A DNA stretch of 39,362 nt, from positions 1 to 39,362 of the forward strand of contig CAJYAJ010000012.1 in NCBI GenBank assembly GCA_913065005.1, in the 5' to 3' direction. How positions within the stretch are numbered: position 1 is the first letter of the stretch; every line of letters starts with the position of its first letter. The notes beneath the pieces are model-generated. The model did no database searches, had not been told where the DNA came from, and saw nothing but the letters and a program-made list of their open reading frames with translations. Below are positions 14,433 to 23,648 of the stretch, piece after piece. Source of the stretch: an uncultured Verrucomicrobiota bacterium. Lineage in GTDB: Bacteria > Verrucomicrobiota > Kiritimatiellia > Kiritimatiellales > Pontiellaceae. The translations under genes were made by a program, and so were the position numbers.

Positions 14433-15782
14433 ATGGAACAAGTGGTAAATGAGATGCAGAATCAAAAGGTAGCGGATTGGGGCAATTACCCGGTCGTGGA
14501 GGCAGAGACCGTTCGGTTTGATCAAGCGGATCAGCTCCAAGTGGCGCTTGGAAAGCCGGGTGAAGTGATTGCGTATGGGAATGGGCGGAGTTATGGCGAT
14601 GCCTCATTACAGAAGCGGGTGATCATGACGCGTTCGTTCCGTTCGTTCTTATCGTTTGATGCGGCTACCGGTATAGTTTGTTGTGAGTCGGGAGCTTTGT
14701 TGGCTGAGTTGTTGGAGGCGTTTGTGCCACGTGGTTGGTTTTTGCCGGTTTCGCCGGGAACAAAGTTTGTGACGGTGGGTGGTGCTGTTGCGGCAGACAT
14801 TCATGGAAAAAATCATCATGTAGAGGGTTCGTTCGGGGCGCATGTGTTAGCGTTAGAGGTGATGCGAGCGGATGGTTCGGTTATTCGCTGTTCGCGGGAG
14901 GAACATCCTGAATTTTTTACACTGACGGTGGGCGGTATGGGATTGAGTGGGGTGATTATGAATGTAACCCTGCAATTAAAAGCGATTGAGTCGGCTTGGA
15001 TGCAACAGCAAACCGTTCGGGGGTCGCGGTTGAGTGAGTTGATGGATGCGTTTGAATCGGATGAGGATTGGACGTATTCAGTGGCTTGGGTGGATACCTT
15101 GGCGGGTGGTGATGCGCTGGGGCGGGGATTGTTGATGCGGGGTGAGCATGCGACTGCTGAACAGGTGCAGGGTCGTTCGGTTGGGGCAGGTACTTCGCAG
15201 ATGAAGATAAACGTGCCTCTTTTTTTGCCGAATGGATTATTGAATCGAGGCACGATGAAGGCATTTAATAGCGTTTATTATCATCGAAATCAGCAACCAG
15301 TCAGGGAGCGCTTGGTTCATTATGAGTCGTTTTTTTATCCGTTAGATTCGATTGGGAATTGGAATCGGATCTATGGTCGGCGTGGGTTTATGCAGTATCA
15401 ATTTGTACTTCCACGGGCGACGGGTCGGGTGGCGGTTGAGGTGATCTTGAAGAAGATTCAAGCAAGTGGATTGGGTTCCTTTTTAGCGGTGCTTAAGTTG
15501 TTTGGTGAGCAGGAGAGTTTTATTTCGTTTCCCATGGCTGGTTATTCGTTGGCGCTTGATTTTCCGGTTTGTTTTGAGGTGTTCAAGTTGATGAAGGAGT
15601 TGGATGCGATGGTTGCTGACTGGGGGGGGCGTCTCTATTTGGCAAAAGATGCGCGGATGGATGAGGCGATGTTTGCGAAAACCTATCCGCATGCGAATGA
15701 TTTTAGAGAGGCAATTGCTTTGTTGAACGGGGGTTCAACTCGCTTTAGTTCGTTGCTATCGAATCGATTGGGGATTACATAA
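14433..15782 (+). CDS. DprE1-like FAD-dependent oxidase
   Basis: DprE1 oxidises decaprenylphosphoryl-ribose at C2' as the first half of epimerisation to the arabinose donor. This 449-residue protein matches the family over its whole length: the FAD-binding GNGRSYGDAS near 49-58, VTVGGAVAADIHGKNHH near 113-129, TVGGMGLSG, the segment FLPNGLLNRG, the YGRRGFMQYQF region, and AKDARM near the C-terminus. The position equal to Cys387 of the mycobacterial enzyme, where benzothiazinones attach, is Ala here (SLALDFP). An alternative start is ATG 14454. The stop codon shares one base with the start of the DprE2-like gene. The lipid-linked sugar is unknown; in Gram-negatives these pairs occur near polysaccharide genes. 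Confidence 0.88.
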   Translation: MEQVVNEMQNQKVADWGNYPVVEAETVRFDQADQLQVALGKPGEVIAYGNGRSYGDASLQKRVIMTRSFRSFLSFDAATGIVCCESGALLAELLEAFVPRGWFLPVSPGTKFVTVGGAVAADIHGKNHHVEGSFGAHVLALEVMRADGSVIRCSREEHPEFFTLTVGGMGLSGVIMNVTLQLKAIESAWMQQQTVRGSRLSELMDAFESDEDWTYSVAWVDTLAGGDALGRGLLMRGEHATAEQVQGRSVGAGTSQMKINVPLFLPNGLLNRGTMKAFNSVYYHRNQQPVRERLVHYESFFYPLDSIGNWNRIYGRRGFMQYQFVLPRATGRVAVEVILKKIQASGLGSFLAVLKLFGEQESFISFPMAGYSLALDFPVCFEVFKLMKELDAMVADWGGRLYLAKDARMDEAMFAKTYPHANDFREAIALLNGGSTRFSSLLSNRLGIT

Positions 15783-16513
15783 TGGAACGCATATTAATCA
15801 TCGGTGCCACTTCGGATATGGGTCAAGCGTTTGCACACGCGTGTGCATTGCAGGGATCATCGATTATGTTGGCAGCGCGTAATGAAGCTACCTTGGAGCG
15901 AGTGGCGAATGATTTACGTGTGCGTTGTGAGGTTGGGGTGAGCACGCATACTTTTGATGTATTGGATATGGAGCAGCATGAAGCTTTTTATGCGTCGTTA
16001 CCGGAGCGGCCGGATGGGGTGATTTGTTTTGTGGGATTGCTTGGTGATGCGGTGAAGTGTCGGCAATCATTTGAGGCGGCACGGCGGGTGTTGGATACGA
16101 ATTTTACGGGCGTGATTTCGATTTTAGATCGGGTGGCGGATGAGTTCGAGAAGCGGGGTCGAGGTTGGATCGTGGGAGTGAGCTCGGTAGCGGGTGATCG
16201 GGGTCGGGCACCTCGATATCATTATGGTTGTGCGAAGGCGGGATTGAATGCCTATCTCTCGGGGTTGCGTCAGCGGTTGTTCAAGTCTGGTGTTTTTGTG
16301 ATGAATGTGAAGCCGGGGTATTGTCGGACTAAGATGGTTGCGGGATGGGATCTTCCGGCTGCGATGACGTCTGAACCGGATGAAGTGGCAAGGGCGATTT
16401 TGAAGGCGTTGCGTCGAAAACAAGAGACGCTCTATGTGCGTTGGATGTGGCGATGGATTATGGGCGTGATTCGCTTGTTACCGGAGTTTATTTTTAAACG
16501 ATTAAAAATATGA
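15782..16513 (+). CDS. DprE2-like short-chain dehydrogenase
   Basis: This 243-residue SDR is the likely reductive partner of the upstream oxidase: DprE2 reduces the 2'-keto sugar to the arabinose configuration. The cofactor motif GATSDMG is at 8-14, the catalytic serine is near S135 in VSSVAGDRGR, and the YxxxK pair is Y148 and K152. The C-terminal end (about 220-243) is basic and hydrophobic, as in DprE2, and may touch the membrane where the polyprenyl substrate sits. The start is the TAATG overlap with the oxidase gene, so the two are translationally coupled. It ends 1 base before the end of the convergent decarboxylase gene. Confidence 0.88.
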   Translation: MERILIIGATSDMGQAFAHACALQGSSIMLAARNEATLERVANDLRVRCEVGVSTHTFDVLDMEQHEAFYASLPERPDGVICFVGLLGDAVKCRQSFEAARRVLDTNFTGVISILDRVADEFEKRGRGWIVGVSSVAGDRGRAPRYHYGCAKAGLNAYLSGLRQRLFKSGVFVMNVKPGYCRTKMVAGWDLPAAMTSEPDEVARAILKALRRKQETLYVRWMWRWIMGVIRLLPEFIFKRLKI

Positions 16514-16514
16514 G

Positions 16515-17474
16515 TTATTTGCCTGCGCTCAGGAGCGTATCGAAATATTCAATGGTTTTATCGAGCCCTGCTCGTAGTTCGATTTGAGGTTCCCAGTTGA
16601 GATGCTGTTTCGCTAAGGTGATGTCGGGACGCCGCTGTTTGGGGTCATCTTCGGGTAGGGGTTTGAATACTAATTCTGAGGAAGAGTTCGTGAGTTCTAA
16701 AATGGTTTCGGCTAGTTCAATCATGGTGAATTCACCGGGGTTGCCGAGGTTGATGGGGCCGGTTACGGATGAATCGCTAGCCATTAGTCTAATAAAGCCT
16801 TCGATGAGATCATCGCAATAGCAAAAGGAGCGTGTTTGTTTGCCATCTCCATAAATGGTGATGGCGTCGCCTTGCAGTGCTTGCATGATGAAGTTGGAGA
16901 CGACGCGTCCGTCTTGTGGATGCATGCGGGGTCCATACGTGTTGAAAATCCGGACGACTTTGATCTCTAGTTGATGCTGCCGGTGATAATCAAAAAAGAG
17001 GGTTTCTGCGCAGCGTTTTCCTTCGTCGTAGCAGGAGCGGATTCCGATGGGATTGACGTTGCCCCAGTAGGATTCTGGTTGTGGGTGAATCGTCGGGTCG
17101 CCGTAGACTTCGGATGTAGAGGCTTGGAGTACTTTTGCTTTCACACGATTGGCTAAACCGAGGACGTTGATGGCTCCATGGACGCTGGTTTTTGTGGTTT
17201 GAACTGGATCAAATTGGTAGTGCACGGGTGAGGCTGGGCAGGCAAGGTTGTAGATCTCGTCGACTTCAACATAAAAGGGAACGGTGACATCTTGGCGCAT
17301 GAGCTCAAAGTAAGGGTTGTCCATCAGGTGGGCGATGTTGGCTTTTCGCCCCGTAAAAAAATTGTCCATGCAGAGCACATCATGACCTGCATGGAGTAGC
17401 TGCTCACAGAGGAAAGAACCAAGGAAACCGGCCCCACCAGTGACTAAGACACGTTTTTTTATTACTTCTTTCAT
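16515..17474 (-). CDS. UDP-glucuronate decarboxylase (UDP-xylose synthase) family
   Basis: This NAD-dependent extended SDR of 319 residues matches UDP-xylose synthases, which turn UDP-glucuronate into UDP-xylose. The NAD motif GGAGFLG is at 13-19, the catalytic Y149 and K153 lie in SCYDEGKR, and the family segments [13 protein letters not shown] near 75-87, TSEVYGDP near 120 and NTYGPRM are all present. The ATG has an AGGAGA ribosome-binding site. It is convergent with the DprE2-like gene and divergent from the aminotransferase. With the DprE pair it makes a pentose theme for a surface polysaccharide, which is inference from proximity. Confidence 0.9.
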   Translation of the reverse strand: MKEVIKKRVLVTGGAGFLGSFLCEQLLHAGHDVLCMDNFFTGRKANIAHLMDNPYFELMRQDVTVPFYVEVDEIYNLACPASPVHYQFDPVQTTKTSVHGAINVLGLANRVKAKVLQASTSEVYGDPTIHPQPESYWGNVNPIGIRSCYDEGKRCAETLFFDYHRQHQLEIKVVRIFNTYGPRMHPQDGRVVSNFIMQALQGDAITIYGDGKQTRSFCYCDDLIEGFIRLMASDSSVTGPINLGNPGEFTMIELAETILELTNSSSELVFKPLPEDDPKQRRPDITLAKQHLNWEPQIELRAGLDKTIEYFDTLLSAGK

Positions 17475-17545
17475 GCACTTCTCCTAAAGGCGAATAGTAG
17501 AACATGAGCTGTAAAGGAATAGAATTTTAAATCGATTAAATTTAG

Positions 17546-17563
17546 GTATGCTATTTTGCATAC
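17546..17563 (+). promoter_or_regulatory. Inverted repeat in the leader of the aminotransferase gene
   Basis: GTATGC and GCATAC form a perfect 6-base inverted repeat around TATTTT, ending 16 bases before the ATG at 17580 and just ahead of the AAGGA ribosome-binding site. It may be an operator or a small leader hairpin. It is short, so chance is possible. Confidence 0.3.
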
Positions 17564-17579
17564 GTTAAAAAGGAATTAT

Positions 17580-18551
17580 ATGAAAAAAATACCGATTGTT
17601 GGGGCAGATCAGTGGCGATTGAAAGCAGATTTAGGGCGAGCGTCGTTGTATGCGATGTATGCGTCGACAACGGGTTGTATTACGACCGATCCGATGGTGA
17701 TGACGGTACCGGTGGATGATCATTTGGTGCATCGTGGAGATGGGGTATTTGAATCGTTCAAGTGTGTGGAGGGAAGTATGTATAATCTGGATGCTCATTT
17801 GAGGCGGCTAGAAGTTTCCTGTTTAGCCATTGGATTATCGCTGCCGGTCGAGTTGCATTTGTTGAAGGAGGTGGTAGTTCAGACGGTTCGAGCGGGGGGG
17901 GCAAAAGATGCGTTGGTGCGTTTGTTGGTTTCGCGAGGTCTGGGTACAATGGGAATTGATCCTTCGGCCTGTTCAGGAGAGCAACTTTATGTGGTGGTAT
18001 ATCCATTGAATACAACGGGTGGGGTGGGTGCTTTTTCATCGGGTGTGCGGGTGATCACGAGTCAGATTCCAGTGAAACCTGGTATGTTTGCGCGGGTGAA
18101 GAGTTGTAATTATTTACCGAATGTTTTGATGAAAAAAGAGGCGGTAGATGGTGGAGTGGATTTTTCGGTTTCGGTGGATGAAAGCGGATGTTTGGGTGAG
18201 GGAGCAACGGAAAACTTTGGGATTGTTTCGGCGGACAATCGGCTTTTGATGCCCCCGCCGGAGCGGGTGTTGGCGGGAACGACGGCGAAGCGGGCCATGG
18301 AGCAGGCGCAGCAATTGGTGGATGAAGGTCTATTGAAAGAAGCGGTTTATGAACCCATTCCGATGGATGAGGTTCGGCGGGCGAATGAGATGCATGTTTA
18401 TGGAACAACCCCTAATATTACCTCGGTGATTGAGCTGGATGGGGTCGCTGTGGGTAATGGGGTTCCGGGGCTTGTGGCAAAACGTCTTTATGAGCAGATG
18501 CGAACGGAGATGTTGCCGCAGAGTGAATGGTTAACACGGGTATTTGAGTAG
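17580..18551 (+). CDS. Class IV PLP-dependent aminotransferase
   Basis: The fold is that of branched-chain and D-amino-acid aminotransferases and aminodeoxychorismate lyase. The 323-residue protein has HRGDGVFES near 51-59, the PLP lysine K174 in VKSCNYLPN, E207 in the GEGATENF segment that contacts the PLP ring nitrogen, and a late GTTPNITSV loop at the phosphate end. The HRGDGVFES and NYLPNVL motifs resemble D-amino-acid aminotransferase-like and 4-amino-4-deoxychorismate lyase-like members, so the exact substrate is open. The ATG at 17580 has AAGGA upstream; an upstream in-frame start at 17556 is less likely. It ends 4 bases before the CYTH gene, in one operon with it. Confidence 0.85.
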   Translation: MKKIPIVGADQWRLKADLGRASLYAMYASTTGCITTDPMVMTVPVDDHLVHRGDGVFESFKCVEGSMYNLDAHLRRLEVSCLAIGLSLPVELHLLKEVVVQTVRAGGAKDALVRLLVSRGLGTMGIDPSACSGEQLYVVVYPLNTTGGVGAFSSGVRVITSQIPVKPGMFARVKSCNYLPNVLMKKEAVDGGVDFSVSVDESGCLGEGATENFGIVSADNRLLMPPPERVLAGTTAKRAMEQAQQLVDEGLLKEAVYEPIPMDEVRRANEMHVYGTTPNITSVIELDGVAVGNGVPGLVAKRLYEQMRTEMLPQSEWLTRVFE

Positions 18552-18555
18552 TTGT

Positions 18556-19023
18556 ATGGGTGTTGAAATTGAGCGTACATTTTTAGTGTCTGATGGTGTG
18601 TGGCAGTCACAGGCGGATGAGGGTCTTGTGTGTGTGCAGGGTTATTTGGTTGCTACACCGGAGTTGACGGTGCGGGTGCGAATAATGGGGGTTCATGGAT
18701 TTCTCACCATCAAAGGGGCGACTGAAGGGATTCGTCGATCTGAATATGAATATCCGATTCCGTTGGAGGAGGCCGAAGAGTTATTGCATAGCTGCTCTAT
18801 CCGTGTTGAGAAGCGACGGTATCGGGTTGAGGTTGAACAGCATGTTTGGGAGGTGGATGTGTTTACCGGAGCGAATGAAGGATTGGTTCTTGCGGAGGTG
18901 GAGCTTTCATTTGAAGAGGAATTTTTTGTGCGTCCGAATTGGCTAGGAGATGAAGTTTCAGATGACGCGCGCTACAGCAATGCGCGGCTTGCTCAAGAGG
19001 CATTTTCAAGTTGGGCTAAATAG
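18556..19023 (+). CDS. CYTH domain protein (triphosphate tunnel metalloenzyme family)
   Basis: The 155-residue protein begins MGVEIERTFLV and has the eight-stranded CYTH pattern: TVRVRIMG and FLTIKG strands, EKRRYRVE in the middle, and an acidic strand LAEVELSFEEE near the end. CYTH proteins hydrolyse or bind triphosphates with metal. The usual ExExK signature is altered here, with Thr in place of Lys (EIERT). Acidic and basic tunnel residues are otherwise present. It follows the aminotransferase by 4 bases. Its last 31 bases overlap the end of the convergent photolyase-related gene. The specific activity is unknown. Confidence 0.8.
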   Translation: MGVEIERTFLVSDGVWQSQADEGLVCVQGYLVATPELTVRVRIMGVHGFLTIKGATEGIRRSEYEYPIPLEEAEELLHSCSIRVEKRRYRVEVEQHVWEVDVFTGANEGLVLAEVELSFEEEFFVRPNWLGDEVSDDARYSNARLAQEAFSSWAK

Positions 19024-20489
19024 GTTTCTGCATTCTGAAGATGATGTTGTTGTTTGGTTGCATCCATTTTATCAAAGGTGTGGATGAGCATGGAGAGGCG
19101 GGGATTTTTTAGAAAGAAAGTTCGTTGCTTGTTCATGAAGCGCCAGAAGAGCCCGTCCCAAGTAGCTTGCCAGTCACCTTTTCCGTAGTTGCTCATTTTC
19201 AGGATATAATTACTGGAGCTGATATAGGGTTTGGTGGACATGAGCCCACCATCGGCAAATTGGCTCATGCCGTAAACATTGGGAACCATGACCCAATCAT
19301 AGGCATCGATAAAGAGTTCCATAAACCAGCGGTAAACTTCATCGGGGTCGATTTCGCAGAGGAGCATGAAGTTGCCGAGAATCATGAGGCGCTCGATGTG
19401 GTGGCAGTAGCCGGTTTGGAGGACGGTGCGGATGGCATCATCAACGGGTTCAATGCCGGTGGTGGCGGTGTAGAAAGCGTCGGGCATGGGGCGGCTAAAA
19501 TTCCAAAAGTTACGGGTACGTTCTTCAGTTCCTTTGGCTTCGTAGATGCCGCGGATAAATTCTCGCCAGCCGATGAGCTGGCGGATGATGCCTTCGGTGG
19601 AGTTGATAGGAATGGCGTGCGTCTTGGCATGTTGCAAAAGGGTATCAATAATCTGCTGGGGTTGCAGCAGTCCGGTATTGATGAGCGGTGAGAGGAGGCT
19701 GTGATGAAGAATGGATTGATTCTGAACGATGGCGTCTTCATAGGTGCCGAATTCTTCAAAGCGGTGGTGAAGGAATTGCTCTAACCATGCGGCGGCTTGA
19801 GTATGTGTGTTTGGATAGAGCGGGTGTGATTCGAGTTGTCCGGGTGCATCCGTAAAATGGGTTTCCACATATTGAACGGCTTCAACGTGTTGGTCGCTGG
19901 ATACTGGAAACTGGATGGATGGGGGGGTGCGGTCTTTGGGATATTTTTTACGGTTTTCGGTGTCGAAGGTCCACTTGCCGCCAGCGGGTTGGGTTTCGTT
20001 TTCGAGGAGGATGTTGCGGGTGAGGCGTTGCTCTTTGTAGAAGACGGATTGATGGAATTTTTTTTTGGAGGGTTTGAAGAAGGTTCTATTTTGTTCGGGG
20101 GTGTTGAGAAAGAGGGGCGAGTCGATCAGACTGAGTTCAATGTGATGTGTTATGCAACTCGACCGGATGCGTTGGCTTAGATAGGTATCGGTTGGATCGA
20201 TGATTCGGATCTGTTGAACGCTTTTTTTTGAGAGTTCAGCGATAAGAACCCGGATATCGTGCTGAGGCTGATGCGCTTCGATGTAGTGTACGGTTGCTCC
20301 GTTGATTTCGAGTTCGTTCTGATAGGCTTTCATGGAGGCACGATGAAAGGCAATTTTTTGTTTATGAAAAGCATATTGGGTAAAAAACAGATGTTCTTCA
20401 ATGAGATAGATGGGCGCATCCGTTAATGGGAACGGTGCGGGTTTGAAAAGTTGATGGGGGAAAACAAGTTGTACGAGAGTGGTCTCCAT
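18993..20489 (-). CDS. Deoxyribodipyrimidine photolyase-related protein (DPRP, prokaryotic (6-4) photolyase/CryB clade)
   Basis: The 498-residue protein has the DPRP layout: an N-terminal alpha/beta antenna domain, then a helical FAD domain with GWREFIRGIY near 307-316, the double His H363-H364 in CHHIERLM, a stretch ending PNVYGMSQFADGG near 403-415, and the KPY...SNYILKMSNY run near 420-435. In the Agrobacterium PhrB type, a CxxC and an ACPFN motif here help hold a 4Fe-4S cluster. This protein instead reads MSNYGKGDWQATWDGLFWRF, with no cysteines, so the cluster is probably absent. It follows a VIT-type transporter gene by about 30 bases in a leftward run. DNA repair or light sensing is likely. 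Confidence 0.85.
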   Translation of the reverse strand: METTLVQLVFPHQLFKPAPFPLTDAPIYLIEEHLFFTQYAFHKQKIAFHRASMKAYQNELEINGATVHYIEAHQPQHDIRVLIAELSKKSVQQIRIIDPTDTYLSQRIRSSCITHHIELSLIDSPLFLNTPEQNRTFFKPSKKKFHQSVFYKEQRLTRNILLENETQPAGGKWTFDTENRKKYPKDRTPPSIQFPVSSDQHVEAVQYVETHFTDAPGQLESHPLYPNTHTQAAAWLEQFLHHRFEEFGTYEDAIVQNQSILHHSLLSPLINTGLLQPQQIIDTLLQHAKTHAIPINSTEGIIRQLIGWREFIRGIYEAKGTEERTRNFWNFSRPMPDAFYTATTGIEPVDDAIRTVLQTGYCHHIERLMILGNFMLLCEIDPDEVYRWFMELFIDAYDWVMVPNVYGMSQFADGGLMSTKPYISSSNYILKMSNYGKGDWQATWDGLFWRFMNKQRTFFLKNPRLSMLIHTFDKMDATKQQHHLQNAETYLAQLENAS

Positions 20490-20519
20490 GTCGCTTTTTC
20501 GTTTGGCTGATCGGGATGC

Positions 20520-21227
20520 TTACAGCGATACGTTGAAGAGGTTGCCAACGAGCGCGGTTAAGAGCATCGCAAGAACCCCCCAAAAACAGACGCGGGCGGC
20601 TCCTCGGAGTGGGGAAGCTCCGCCAATGAAGGATGCGGTTGCGCCGAGAATCGCGAGAAGGATAATCACGAGCGCAGGAACGCCATAGAGTAAAAGCTCG
20701 TTAGGGAATATAGCTACGCTAAGTACGGGAATAATGCCACCTACAACAAATGCAAGTGCCGACCAAAATGCTGCTTGGATGGGGTTTGCACTGAGTTCGT
20801 CGGTGATGCCAATTTCATCTCGGGCGTGTGCTTCTAGTGCGTTGTGTGCGGTCATTTGTTTGGCCACTTCTAGTGCGAGTGCCTCGTCGAGTCCGCGTTT
20901 TTTATAGATAGCAGCCAGCTCATGCATCTCTTCTTCGGGATATTTTTCGAGGGCTTCCGCTTCCATGGCAAGATCGGCACGTTCGGTGTCTTCTTGTGAT
21001 CTAAACGGTACAGACTCACCGGCTGCCATGGCGCAAGCGCCTGCTACAAGCCCGGCAGTTCCGGCGAGCATGATGCCGCCAGTGGAGGTGCCAGCCGCAG
21101 AAACGCCAACGATAATACTGGCTACAGAGACGATGCCGTCGTTTGCTCCGAGGACGGCGGCGCGGAGTCCTCCGGAACGATGGATGCGGTGATTTTCTTC
21201 GTGATGGTTTTCGTGATGTTCGCCCAT
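20520..21227 (-). CDS. VIT1/CCC1 family iron or manganese transporter
   Basis: These membrane proteins export or store Fe2+ or Mn2+. The 235-residue protein starts with a His/Glu-rich cytosolic tail, then a first helix pair with the family motif LRAAVLGANDGIVSVASI near 21-38 and an MAAGESVPFRSQ segment, a cytosolic helical domain rich in Glu (about 78-145) that could hold metal, and three C-terminal helices from about 150. Usual family members read EYVSVSSQ or similar where this one has ESVPFRSQ. The start lies 1 base after the folE stop, so it is in the leftward run with folE. The metal is not shown by the sequence. Confidence 0.88.
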   Translation of the reverse strand: MGEHHENHHEENHRIHRSGGLRAAVLGANDGIVSVASIIVGVSAAGTSTGGIMLAGTAGLVAGACAMAAGESVPFRSQEDTERADLAMEAEALEKYPEEEMHELAAIYKKRGLDEALALEVAKQMTAHNALEAHARDEIGITDELSANPIQAAFWSALAFVVGGIIPVLSVAIFPNELLLYGVPALVIILLAILGATASFIGGASPLRGAARVCFWGVLAMLLTALVGNLFNVSL

Positions 21228-21228
21228 G

Positions 21229-21771
21229 TTATGATCCGATCAGTTTTAAGAATTCATTTCGAGTGGATGCATCTCTTCTGAAGCTGCCGAGCATGGCGGA
21301 GGTGACCATGTTGGAGTTTTGTTTTTCCACGCCTCGCATCATCATACAGAGATGTTGGGCTTCGATCACGACGCCTACGCCGTCGGCCTCTAATCGAGTT
21401 GAAATGGTTTTGGCCACTTGATGGGTAAGGCGTTCTTGGATTTGAAGACGCCGAGAGAAGAGATCAACGATACGAGCTAGTTTACTGACACCTAATACTT
21501 TTCCATTGGGAATGTATCCAATATGGCATTTGCCAAAGAAAGGAAGCATGTGATGTTCGCAGAGACTGTAGAGTTCAATGTCTTTAACGATAATCATGTG
21601 ATTATCTTCGACGGTGAAGACGGCATCGTTGATGACTTCTTCTAGATTTTGGCGATAGCCATCGGTTAGAAATTTCATGGCTTCTGCGGCTCGATCGGCT
21701 GTTTTAAGTAGGCCTTCTCGTTGGGGATCTTCGCCGATGTGTTTGATGATATTTAAATATTCTTTGTTCAT
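21229..21771 (-). CDS. folE: GTP cyclohydrolase I
   Basis: FolE converts GTP to 7,8-dihydroneopterin triphosphate, the first step of folate synthesis. Zinc ligands are visible: C71 and H74 in LCEHHMLPF and C142 in [10 protein letters not shown]. The 180-residue length is normal for the bacterial enzyme. The ATG at 21771 has a GGAG site 7 bases upstream; an upstream in-frame start would add 14 unlike residues. It lies in a leftward run with cstA upstream (56 bases) and the VIT-type gene downstream (1 base). The window also carries folD and the gcv genes, which use the folate product. Confidence 0.95.
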   Translation of the reverse strand: MNKEYLNIIKHIGEDPQREGLLKTADRAAEAMKFLTDGYRQNLEEVINDAVFTVEDNHMIIVKDIELYSLCEHHMLPFFGKCHIGYIPNGKVLGVSKLARIVDLFSRRLQIQERLTHQVAKTISTRLEADGVGVVIEAQHLCMMMRGVEKQNSNMVTSAMLGSFRRDASTRNEFLKLIGS

Positions 21772-21827
21772 TAAGGTCTCCGATGAGCTTTTATATGGAG
21801 GAGATAAGACCATTTGTAAAGGTCAGC

Positions 21828-23534
21828 TTAGGTGACTTTCTTTTGAGTGCGTAGCTGTATTAAAACACGAACACCTTCAATAATCATCCATGATTGGAGG
21901 AGCATTATCAGTATTCCGATAGAAAAAAGGAGTCTGTTTTGATCTTCCCAAAAGGTGATTAGGTTGATTTTCATGGCCCATGCGGTCATGACGAACATGA
22001 AAATCATGGGGAGGGTTGTGATCCAAATGGGCCGGGATTTGCGGGCAAGCCATACGGTGATAACGAGCAGGGCGAGTCCGCCGAGTAGTTGGTTAACTGC
22101 ACCAAATAGAGGCCACAGGAGTAGGGCGCCTTTTCCTCCTTCACCCGAGAAGGCAAGTAGGAGGGCGCTAATTACGGCGATGGCGGTGGCAGGGTGTTTT
22201 TTGGCGAGTGCGGGTGCTCCCAAATGAGTGGTGATCTCGGCAACGACATAACGTTGTAATCGGGTGGCGGTATCGAGTGTGGTTGCGGCGAATGCGGCAA
22301 CGAAAAGCCCCATGAGTGCTGAAGCATATGCGACGGGAATACCGACGGATGCAATCAGATTGCTTGCACCGGTGACAAAGGCAGCGATTTTAGCGCCCAA
22401 TCCTTGAGCACTTTGCCATGAGGCATATTGCGCTTGGAAGGCGGCGGTGCCTTTGAGCTGTCCAGTTTCGCTGTCGAGTCCGAGTCCGAGTCCGGCTCCG
22501 CAGGCAATTAATACGAGTATGGCGAGAAAGCCTTCGAGAAGCATGCCTCCGTAGGCAATGGATTGAGCATCTTTTTCATTCGCACATTGTTTTGAGCTGG
22601 TGCCGGATGCGACTAAACAGTGAAAGCCTGATATGGCTCCGCAGGCAAGGGTGATAAAGAGAAGAGGAAAGAGTGGGGGGGCTCCGGGTGGATCAGGTTG
22701 ATAAACGGGGGCGACCATATCGGGTCGTGCGATGAAGATGCCGATGAGTAGGAGGGTCATGGCAATGATGAGCTGGAAGGCATTAATGTAGTCGCGGGGT
22801 TGGAGCAGAAGGGTGACGGGAAGGGTTGATGCAATATACGCATAGATCAGTAATAAAATCACCCAACTGCCTACGGGGCTCATGCCCCATACGATGGGTA
22901 GTTCAATCGGAAAGATCGACCCGATCGCGATGGTGATATACATGAGAATGGCGGCCATGATACCGGAGGTTAGATGGGATTTACCTTTTTTGTAGACCCG
23001 ATGACCAAGCCAAATCGCGAGCGGAAGCTGCAACCAAACGGGGGCAACAGATGCGGGAAAAATATGAAAAACTGAGGCGATGACGACCCCGAAAATGGCA
23101 ATGACGATCCAGAGGGCGAAAAAAATGATGAGAGTGAAAAGTAGCCGAACACGGGGATTAATCAAATCTCCGGCAATATCGCCGATGGTTCTGCCTTGAT
23201 GACGGAGACTGATCATCATGGAACCAAAATCATGGACGGCACCCATGAAGATGGATCCAATAAGAATCCACAATAGAGCGGGTAGCCATCCCCAGATGAT
23301 GGCGATGGCAGGCCCCACAATCGGTCCGGTGCCGGCAATGGAGGTGAAGTGGTGTCCAAAGAGAACGAATCGAGGGGTGGATACATAATCGATGCCATCT
23401 TGTTCGGTTTCGCTGGGACAGGCTTTAGTTGGGTTGATTTGAAATAGCTTGCGGGCCAAAAAGCGTCCATAGCTATGGTAGGCTATTAGATAGAGTAGAC
23501 CGGAAAGGATGGCTAAAACTAATGAACTCATCAT
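21828..23534 (-). CDS. cstA: CstA family carbon-starvation transporter
   Basis: CstA-family proteins are inner-membrane transporters of pyruvate or peptides. The 568-residue protein has the hallmark RFVLFGHHFTSIAGTGPIVGP near 56-76 and many hydrophobic helices (about 14-16 segments). A further conserved stretch GFHCLVASGTSSKQ lies near 303-316. It is shorter than E. coli CstA (about 700) because the C-terminal part is reduced. It heads the leftward run with folE, the VIT-type gene and the photolyase-related gene. It is divergent from gcvT, with 114 bases between the starts. Confidence 0.92.
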   Translation of the reverse strand: MMSSLVLAILSGLLYLIAYHSYGRFLARKLFQINPTKACPSETEQDGIDYVSTPRFVLFGHHFTSIAGTGPIVGPAIAIIWGWLPALLWILIGSIFMGAVHDFGSMMISLRHQGRTIGDIAGDLINPRVRLLFTLIIFFALWIVIAIFGVVIASVFHIFPASVAPVWLQLPLAIWLGHRVYKKGKSHLTSGIMAAILMYITIAIGSIFPIELPIVWGMSPVGSWVILLLIYAYIASTLPVTLLLQPRDYINAFQLIIAMTLLLIGIFIARPDMVAPVYQPDPPGAPPLFPLLFITLACGAISGFHCLVASGTSSKQCANEKDAQSIAYGGMLLEGFLAILVLIACGAGLGLGLDSETGQLKGTAAFQAQYASWQSAQGLGAKIAAFVTGASNLIASVGIPVAYASALMGLFVAAFAATTLDTATRLQRYVVAEITTHLGAPALAKKHPATAIAVISALLLAFSGEGGKGALLLWPLFGAVNQLLGGLALLVITVWLARKSRPIWITTLPMIFMFVMTAWAMKINLITFWEDQNRLLFSIGILIMLLQSWMIIEGVRVLIQLRTQKKVT

Positions 23535-23648
23535 CTACAAGTACCTCAGTTTTTCGATTGGATAAATATATTTTCGGTTCAAAAAAGGATTCTTTTTCGA
23601 TTCCAGTTGCGTGGTAGTAGACTCTGCTTGTAGATTGTGTTGAGATTT

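Noticed and set aside
23535-23648. Possible glycine riboswitch before gcvT
   Set aside because: The 114 bases show none of the conserved glycine-aptamer boxes, and the space is shared with the cstA promoter region.
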